A DNA stretch of 64,000 nucleotides, taken from assembly GCF_014873495.1 (NCBI RefSeq), contig NZ_JADBGF010000001.1:5518001-5582000 (forward strand). Direction: 5' to 3'. The translations under genes and the position numbers were made by a program. The notes beneath the pieces are model-generated. The model saw only the letters and a list, made by a program, of their open reading frames with translations, was not told the origin of the DNA and ran no database searches. The DNA comes from Streptomyces stelliscabiei. Lineage in GTDB: Bacteria; Actinomycetota; Actinomycetes; Streptomycetales; Streptomycetaceae. Positions 58,473 through 64,000 of the stretch are shown here, piece by piece (the first letter of the stretch is position 1; the number at the start of each line of letters is the position of its first letter).

Positions 58473-59678
58473 ATGGTTTCATCAAACCGAGCCAAGCTGC
58501 CGTCGCTGACCGGTCTTCGGTTCTTCGCGGCGTTGCTGGTCTTCTTCTTCCATTCCTCCCTCTCCAATTCGCCCATTCCGCCGAACGATCCGATCAACCC
58601 ATTCGCCGACGCCGACATCGCGCACGCTTACGAGAAGACGTTCCTCAACACCGGCTACATCGGGGTGTCCTTCTTCTTCGTACTATCGGGCTTCGTGCTG
58701 GCCTGGTCGGCGCGGCCGGGGCAGTCGGCGCGGGCGTTCTGGCGACGTCGTATGACGAAGATCTTCCCGAACCACCTCGTCGTGTTCGCGGCGTCGCTGA
58801 TCCTCTTCGCCGGCGCCACGATCAACTCGATCGGGCAGTGGCTGCCGAACATGCTGCTCGTGCACACCTTCTTCCCACAGCCCGAGATCAACCTCAGCGT
58901 GAACCCGCCGAGTTGGTCCCTCGGCAGCGAGCTGCTCTTCTACTTGCTGTTCCCGCTGCTGATCGTGCCGATCCAGAAGATCCGGGACGGGGCGCTGTGG
59001 GCATGGTCGGCGGTCATGGTCGCAGGGACGGTGGTGTTCCAGCTGGTCTCGATGAACCTGGTACCGGACACGCCCAAGTCGGCGATCACTCCGATCTCCG
59101 ACATGCAGTTCTGGTTCGGCTACTTGTTCCCGCCGGGCCGTCTTTTCGAGTTCACGCTCGGCATCCTGCTCGCTCGGATCGTACTGGCAGGCCGCTGGCC
59201 GCAGCGGATCGGCATCGGAGTGTCTCTGGGTCTCTGCGCGATCGGTTACGCGGCCGGGTTCGTCCTGCCGTTCGAGTACACGTTCGTCGCAGCGACGATC
59301 ATTCCCATTGGTGCGCTGATCGCCTCGGTCGCGGCAGCCGACGTCGCCGGGCGCCGCACTTGGCTGCGCAGCCGCCCCATGGTGTGGCTCGGCGAGGTCT
59401 CCTTCGGGTTCTACCTGGTCCAGGGCGTGTCGATCTTCTACCTGCGCTCCCTGTTGGACGGCGCCACCTATGGCGTGCTTGGTGCGATGCTACTGATCCT
59501 GGGGTTCTTCGGCACGTCCCTGCTGGGTGGTTGGCTGCTGTACCGCTTTGTGGAGATGCCGGCCATGCGCCGCCTCAGCCGCAGCCGCAAGGAGGTCCGT
59601 TCCCCGCTCCCGGACGTTCCCGCCCCCGTCGCCGCCGACGCGGAGCCCGCTGAGCCGACCTCGCTTCGCGCGCTGTGA
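58473..59678 (+). CDS. Membrane acyltransferase 3 (OafA-like)
   Basis: 401 residues with about ten helices. LPSLTGLRFFAALLVFFFHS has the conserved R-x10-H of acyltransferase-3 proteins; GYIGVSFFFVLSGFVLAWS and SWSLGSELLFYLLFPLLI are the other conserved blocks. It moves acyl groups, usually acetyl, onto sugars at the membrane. AAAGGG precedes the ATG. It ends the gene set and would decorate the sugar product. The charged C-terminal tail (about 370-401) is cytosolic. Confidence 0.9.
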   Translation: MVSSNRAKLPSLTGLRFFAALLVFFFHSSLSNSPIPPNDPINPFADADIAHAYEKTFLNTGYIGVSFFFVLSGFVLAWSARPGQSARAFWRRRMTKIFPNHLVVFAASLILFAGATINSIGQWLPNMLLVHTFFPQPEINLSVNPPSWSLGSELLFYLLFPLLIVPIQKIRDGALWAWSAVMVAGTVVFQLVSMNLVPDTPKSAITPISDMQFWFGYLFPPGRLFEFTLGILLARIVLAGRWPQRIGIGVSLGLCAIGYAAGFVLPFEYTFVAATIIPIGALIASVAAADVAGRRTWLRSRPMVWLGEVSFGFYLVQGVSIFYLRSLLDGATYGVLGAMLLILGFFGTSLLGGWLLYRFVEMPAMRRLSRSRKEVRSPLPDVPAPVAADAEPAEPTSLRAL

Positions 59679-59679
59679 C

Positions 59680-59716
59680 AGGCCCCGCTGACGGCGTGGG
59701 TCCGTCAGCGGGGCCT
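59680..59716 (+). terminator. Terminator of the sugar gene set
   Basis: AGGCCCCGCTGACGG / CCGTCAGCGGGGCCT stem with a seven-base loop begins two bases after the acyltransferase stop and is followed by TTGCC. Confidence 0.8.
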
Positions 59717-59808
59717 TGCCCCACCGCTCCTCTACGCGGGCCCCGGACCGTAGGGGCACTCCCTTCATCCCCTGGCAGGGGGCGCTGTCCCGGGCGGACA
59801 GGACGGAC

Positions 59809-59845
59809 GGGGATGGCAGAGGGACACGAGCCCTCTGCCATCCCC
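59809..59845 (-). terminator. Terminator of the MFS-LLM operon
   Basis: GGGGATGGCAGAGGG / CCCTCTGCCATCCCC, a 15-bp perfect stem with a seven-base loop, 14 bp after the LLM gene stop. Confidence 0.8.
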
Positions 59846-59858
59846 GTTGCCCAGGAGT

Positions 59859-60836
59859 TCACATACCCGCTGGAGCCGCGGACCGAGGCCGGTCGGCGAA
59901 GACCTCGGCGAGCAACCGGTAGGAGTTCAGGCGGTCGGCAGGGTCGCAGGTCAAGGTGTTGACCATCACCTCGTCGACGCAGTGTTCGGCGGCCAGGGCC
60001 GTCAGGCGCTCGTGGACCTGATCCGGGGTTCCCCATACCAGGGAGTCCCGGCGGGCTGCGGCGCGTTCCTTCTCCAGGCCGGTCCACCGATGGGTGAGAG
60101 CCTCCTCGGGAGTGGGCAGGGGGAGGTCTTCGCCGAGGTCCTTGCGGCTGCGCCACAGCAGGACACTCTGCGCCAGTGCCTCGGCCCGGTCCTTGCTCTC
60201 GGCGGTGACCACGCGCACCGCGAGAACACCGCCGGGCGAGGGGCGGCCCGTCTGCTCGGTGTACGCCGCCCGGTAGGAATCGAGGGCCGCCCGCGCCGGA
60301 CCGGGCACGAGAAAGTGCGCGAAGGCGTAATCGGTACCCAACCGGCCTGCCAGCTCGCCGGAGTTGAGGCCGGCCCCGAGGAGCCACATCCGGGGTTGGA
60401 CGGCGACGGGGCTCACCTCGTCCTCGGTGGGCGTCCCGTCGCCGTCCAACCCCAACAGCAGGCGCACCGCGAGGACCCGCTGCGGATAGTCGTGGGCCGG
60501 GCCGCCTGCGCGGCCGAGGCCGAGGTCGACACGGCCGGGGAACACCGAGGCAAGGACGCCGAAGACCTCCGCCACCTTCGCCGCCGGGTAACGGGGCAGC
60601 AGCACTCCGCCGGTGCCCACGCGCATCCGCCGCGTGCGGGCCAGCAGGATCGCGGCCAGGATCTCGGGGGCGGTGCCCGCGAAGCCCGGCGAGCCGTGGT
60701 GCTCTGCCGTCCAGTAGCGGACGTATCCCAACTCTTCGGCGGCCTGGGCCAGTTCGACCGACGCATGCAGTGCGTCCGCGGACGAGAAGCCGACGCCGAT
60801 GGGCGACTGGTCCAGCACGGACAGACGCGGTGCCAT
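59859..60836 (-). CDS. Luciferase-like (LLM) flavin-dependent monooxygenase
   Basis: 325 residues. LSVLDQSPIGVGFSSADALH, then YWTAEHHGSPGFAGTAPEIL, RMRVGTGGVLLPRYPAAKVA and FPGRVDLGLGRAGG are the TIM-barrel FMN-site blocks of bacterial luciferase relatives. It uses FMNH2 or F420 and oxygen or a hydride acceptor. It is the last gene of a four-gene operon with an exporter and a hydrolase. AGAGGGG precedes the ATG. Confidence 0.9.
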   Translation of the reverse strand: MAPRLSVLDQSPIGVGFSSADALHASVELAQAAEELGYVRYWTAEHHGSPGFAGTAPEILAAILLARTRRMRVGTGGVLLPRYPAAKVAEVFGVLASVFPGRVDLGLGRAGGPAHDYPQRVLAVRLLLGLDGDGTPTEDEVSPVAVQPRMWLLGAGLNSGELAGRLGTDYAFAHFLVPGPARAALDSYRAAYTEQTGRPSPGGVLAVRVVTAESKDRAEALAQSVLLWRSRKDLGEDLPLPTPEEALTHRWTGLEKERAAARRDSLVWGTPDQVHERLTALAAEHCVDEVMVNTLTCDPADRLNSYRLLAEVFADRPRSAAPAGM

Positions 60837-60850
60837 GGGTGGTGCCCCTC

Positions 60851-61375
60851 TCATTTCCCCGCCCGCGCGACGGCGGGCACGATCCGGTAGTCGCGCTGGA
60901 ACACCAGGTTGTGCAGGTCGCCGGTGGCGATGGCCCGGAGTGTGGGTACCTCCGTCTCCGCCTGCTCGGGCGTGAACACGTTCAAGGGCCAGTCGTGGAC
61001 GGTCGCGCCTCGCAGGTGCGGGTGGTGGAACCCGCCCCCGTAGTACGCCAGCAGCGTGATGGGAGCGATCTCGGTCTCGCGCTGCTCCGGCCACGACAGC
61101 GTCCAGGACGCTCCGAGGCCGCCGTCCCGGGTGCGCCGGACCCCGGTCGCGTCGACCTCGCCCGTGCCGAGGAACAGAGTGGCGTCGAACTCGTCGAGGA
61201 CCTGCACGGCATAGGGGTGGAGCAGTTCGACGGCCCGTCGGAAGTGCCGCTCCTTGCCCAGGCGGGACACGGTGTCGCCGTCCTCGCCGTGGGTGCCGTC
61301 GCGCAGGTCGGCGAAGTGCCGGGCCAGTGCGTCGATGTGCGGGAGGCCGGTGGCCTCCGGTGTCTCGGTCGTCAT
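60851..61375 (-). CDS. Hypothetical protein, unknown family
   Basis: 174 residues, soluble, starting MTTETPEATGLPHIDALARH with AAGGAG six bases upstream. Notable stretches: FRRAVELLHPYAVQVLDEFD, TGVRRTRDGGLGASWTLSWP and GGGFHHPHLRGATVHDWPLN, with a clustered His set that could bind metal. I do not recognise the family. Its ATG overlaps the hydrolase stop by four bases, so it belongs to the operon. Confidence 0.7.
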   Translation of the reverse strand: MTTETPEATGLPHIDALARHFADLRDGTHGEDGDTVSRLGKERHFRRAVELLHPYAVQVLDEFDATLFLGTGEVDATGVRRTRDGGLGASWTLSWPEQRETEIAPITLLAYYGGGFHHPHLRGATVHDWPLNVFTPEQAETEVPTLRAIATGDLHNLVFQRDYRIVPAVARAGK

Positions 61376-62262
61376 GCTGTCTCCTTCCGTGGCCGCAGCC
61401 GCTCGCGCAGCGCCGTGCCAAGCCAGTGCCTCAGGGGAGGGTCGTGCGGGCCGGAGCGGTCGGCGGCGAGGAAGACGGCGTGCGGGGTGTGGGGGAAGAC
61501 GCGCAGACGTACGTCGTTTCCCGCTCCCTCCAGTCGCCGCGCGTACCCCGTGACGTCGTCGGCGACCGGGTCGAGGTCTCCGACGGCGAGGATGGCCGGG
61601 GCCAGTCCGTCGAGTCGCACGGCCTCCAGCGGGGTGCTGTGCAGCCGCTCGCCGTCACGTACAGCGGTGCCCCTCGCCCCCCGGTACCCCCGCCACGCCC
61701 GCCGTAGGTCCTCTGCCGAGGGGAACGCGCCGGGCTCGCGCGTGTAGGAGGGGGCGGCGCAGTCAGGGTCGAGCGGCGGGTAGGCCAGCACCTGGGCAGC
61801 GAGCGGTTCACCCCGGTCGCGGCGGGCGAGGGCCGCGCAGGCGGCGATGGTGCCGCCCGCGCTGTCGCCCCCGACCGCGACCGGCTCGCCGGGCTCCGCC
61901 TGCTCGCCGGCCCATGACAGTGCAGTCAGGACGTCGTCGAGCTGGGCCGGGTGCCGGTGGCGGGGTGCCAGACGATATCCGGTGCTGACCACGGTGCACC
62001 CCGACACCCGGGCGAGATCCATGACCGGTTCGTGCCAGTACTCCACGGACCCCGCCTGCCAGCTGCCGCCGTGCGCCCAGACCAGCCAGCCGTACGGGTT
62101 CGGGCCGGGCCGGTAGACCCGCACCGGGATGCTGTGCGTCCCAGCGTTGAGCGACCGGCCCTCCCAGTCGGCCTCCTCGCGCTGTGGGTCGCCGAGACGT
62201 ACGGAGGTGAGGGCTCGCAGGCCGGCGTCCGGCGGCCCGTACCGCCCGTCGTCAGTGCGCAC
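61372..62262 (-). CDS. Alpha/beta hydrolase (HSL/esterase family IV)
   Basis: 296 residues. The oxyanion motif is AHGGSWQAGS, nucleophile elbow GGDSAGGTIAA, the acid is in VGDLDPVADD and the His in FPHTPHAVFL. These make the full esterase-family IV triad. It cleaves carboxyl esters. The GTG start lies inside the exporter gene end (11-bp overlap) and the stop overlaps the next start, so translation is coupled throughout. Confidence 0.9.
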   Translation of the reverse strand: MRTDDGRYGPPDAGLRALTSVRLGDPQREEADWEGRSLNAGTHSIPVRVYRPGPNPYGWLVWAHGGSWQAGSVEYWHEPVMDLARVSGCTVVSTGYRLAPRHRHPAQLDDVLTALSWAGEQAEPGEPVAVGGDSAGGTIAACAALARRDRGEPLAAQVLAYPPLDPDCAAPSYTREPGAFPSAEDLRRAWRGYRGARGTAVRDGERLHSTPLEAVRLDGLAPAILAVGDLDPVADDVTGYARRLEGAGNDVRLRVFPHTPHAVFLAADRSGPHDPPLRHWLGTALRERLRPRKETA

Positions 62263-63700
62263 TCGACCGGGCGCCGCGCAGGAACAGGGCGCTGGTGAGG
62301 GTGCCGAGGAGCACGATGGCGGCGTTCACCGCGATCGCGACCTTCAGACCGCCGAGCATGGCCGAGGCTCCGGTGCCGGTCATGGCGGCGGTGGCGATGG
62401 CGCTCATGATCGGCGTACCCATGGTGATGCCGACCTGCTGGGTCATGGTGGCGAGGCCGGTGGCCAGGCCCTGTTCGTGGTCGGCGAGCCCCGAGGTGGC
62501 GGTGACCATGAATCCCACGATGACGAGCATGTTTCCGACTCCACCGGCGAAGGTGGCGACCAGCAGCAGCCACATCCACGAGCGGTCGTCGCCGAGGCCG
62601 AGCAGGGCCACGGTGAACACGGTCTGCAGAATGCCGCCCACGATCAGCGTCTGCTTACTGCCGATCTTCCCGATGACCCGCGGGGCCGTGGAGCCGCCTA
62701 CGACCGTTCCGATGCCCAGTACACCGAAGGACAGACCGGCGGCCAGCGGGGAGAAGCCGAGCACTTCCTGGAGGTAGAGGGTCAGCAGGAAGACCAGCGA
62801 GGTCTCGGTGACGAACGCGATCAGACCGGCGACGTTGCCCCAGGCCACGGAGCGCTTGCCAAGCACGCTGAGCGGGACCAGCGGCGCGGACACCTTGCGC
62901 TCGACGGCGTAGAACACGAGCAGCAGTGCCACACCCGCCGCCAGCGGCAGCAGTGCGTCCGCCGAGCCCCAGCCCTTCTCACCGGCCTGGGTGAGGCCGA
63001 AGACGATGGCCAGCAGGCCGAGCGTGACGCTGATCGCACCGGGCAGGTCCAGCTTCGGGCGCTCGTCGGGCCGGGATTCCTTGATGACCGTCGGGGCGAT
63101 GACCAGCACGGCGAGGGCGACGGGCACGTTGATGAAGAACGCCCAGCGCCACGACAGCAGGTCGGTCAGCAGGCCGCCGAGGATGGCTCCGGTGGTGAAC
63201 CCGGCGGACATCAACGCCCCGTTGAGGCCGAGCGCCTTCTCGCGCAGCGGACCCTCCGGGAACGAGGTCGTCAGTAGCGACAACCCGGCCGGGGTGACGG
63301 CGGCGGTGGCCAGGCCCTGGCAGACGCGGGCCGCGATCAGCACTTCCGGGCTCTGCGCCAGGCCGCCCACGAGTGAGGCCGCGCCCAGGAGGACGAGGCC
63401 GCCGAGAAACAGCCGTCGACGGCCGAACAGGTCCGCGACCCGGCCGAAGAGCAGGGTGAAGCCGGCGGCGCACAGGGCAAATGATGTGGCGATCCACTGC
63501 AGGTGCCCGAGCGAGAAGCCGAGGCCCTCGCCTATCACCGGCAGCGCCACGTTCAGGATGGAGAAGTCCACGGCCAGCATGAACTGGGCGGCGAGCAGCA
63601 GCACCAGTACCAGCCGGAGCCGGGGTGTGAGCACGGTCGGTGCCGTGCCGACGGCGGTGCCGGACGCGGTACCGGCCGCCTCCGAATCAGTGACAGACAT
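62252..63700 (-). CDS. MFS drug exporter (DHA2/EmrB-QacA type)
   Basis: 482 residues with 14 predicted helices. VLLLAAQFMLAVDFSILNVA is the DHA2 motif D1 (FMxxxDxxIxNVALP), and FGRVADLFGRRRLFLGGLVL is motif A. Helix 5 has LNGALMSAGFTTGAILGGLL (motif C). It exports small molecules with proton exchange. It is the first gene of the operon; a divergent XRE regulator starts 240 bp upstream. Confidence 0.92.
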   Translation of the reverse strand: MSVTDSEAAGTASGTAVGTAPTVLTPRLRLVLVLLLAAQFMLAVDFSILNVALPVIGEGLGFSLGHLQWIATSFALCAAGFTLLFGRVADLFGRRRLFLGGLVLLGAASLVGGLAQSPEVLIAARVCQGLATAAVTPAGLSLLTTSFPEGPLREKALGLNGALMSAGFTTGAILGGLLTDLLSWRWAFFINVPVALAVLVIAPTVIKESRPDERPKLDLPGAISVTLGLLAIVFGLTQAGEKGWGSADALLPLAAGVALLLVFYAVERKVSAPLVPLSVLGKRSVAWGNVAGLIAFVTETSLVFLLTLYLQEVLGFSPLAAGLSFGVLGIGTVVGGSTAPRVIGKIGSKQTLIVGGILQTVFTVALLGLGDDRSWMWLLLVATFAGGVGNMLVIVGFMVTATSGLADHEQGLATGLATMTQQVGITMGTPIMSAIATAAMTGTGASAMLGGLKVAIAVNAAIVLLGTLTSALFLRGARSSAH

Positions 63701-63940
63701 GACGTCGAGTCCCTTTCCTCACGGTTCCGTGAAACCCGCGCACACTGGGTCGCGTCGCGCGCGGTTACAGAGAAGAGGCTCGTCGTTGCCCGGATCGCCA
63801 GCCAGAACCCTGTCTCGCACAGCCAGCGGGAGGGTAGTCATCACAGGACCACCCTTACAGCCCCCGGCCTCCGGAACAGGCGGGCATCATGGGAAGTCAG
63901 TGGCCACGGCCTGTCGCACTCCGCCGACCTGGAGGCATGG

Positions 63941-64000
63941 ATGGACGCCCCGTCCGAGTTGGGAGACTTCCTCAAGTCGCGCCGCGCCGCGCTGCGCCCC
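63941..64000 (+). CDS. XRE-family (MmyB-like) transcriptional regulator, 3' end cut off
   Basis: Only 20 codons: MDAPSELGDFLKSRRAALRP. This is the characteristic start of Streptomyces helix-turn-helix regulators with an MmyB-like C-terminal domain. GGAGG lies five bases upstream of the ATG. Divergent from the exporter operon, so it probably controls it. Confidence 0.7.
   Translation, partial: MDAPSELGDFLKSRRAALRP

Overview
The window is about 72% GC. It has strong third-position GC bias, GGAGG-type ribosome binding sites, GTG/TTG starts and very rare TTA codons. With a spore-pigment (whiE-type) type II polyketide locus, DUF2637 and DUF4235 proteins and SpoIIE-type phosphatases, this points to a Streptomyces chromosome or a very close relative. 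All functions below come from reading the sequence and from remembered family features; no database search was run.

Layout. 1-16.2 kb is ordinary chromosomal material: a PBP4-type carboxypeptidase, a TerB-like protein, a DEAD-box helicase next to a cold-shock gene, an APC permease, a multisensor PP2C phosphatase, a class C serine hydrolase, a YihY membrane protein and a secreted beta-helix protein. 16.2-25.2 kb is the spore-pigment region: eight genes matching whiE ORFI-VIII on the minus strand, plus a convergent O-methyltransferase. 25.3-32.4 kb holds a Baeyer-Villiger-type monooxygenase with a patatin lipase under a TetR regulator, then a sugar ABC transporter (binding protein, ATPase, permease). 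32.7-45.9 kb holds secreted enzymes (GH5 glycosidase, polysaccharide deacetylase), a MerR regulator, a second cold-shock gene, an orphan sugar-binding lipoprotein, small DUF proteins, and a Ser/Thr kinase translationally coupled to a membrane protein with six TVRLG repeats.

45.9-51.5 kb is an accessory scar. It has few intact genes (signal peptidase I, a MerR-type regulator) among relics: a TetR C-terminus, 3' pieces of tRNA-Ser and tRNA-Gly, a transposase fragment and the last 37 codons of an FtsX-type permease with its terminator. This looks like repeated integration and excision at tRNA sites.

51.5-59.7 kb, immediately beyond the scar, is the most interesting part: seven co-directional genes (GalU, SDR, Tat-exported bicovalent FAD oxidase, UDP-GlcNAc 2-epimerase, a cupin, a beta-propeller, a membrane acyltransferase). 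The cupin and propeller together resemble the two halves of fungal aldos-2-ulose dehydratase, split into two genes and in reversed order. This suggests an undescribed bacterial pathway that oxidises and dehydrates a sugar. The cupin gene has a TTA codon, so bldA control is likely.

59.8-64 kb is a minus-strand operon (MFS exporter, alpha/beta hydrolase, unknown protein, luciferase-like monooxygenase) divergent from a truncated XRE regulator.
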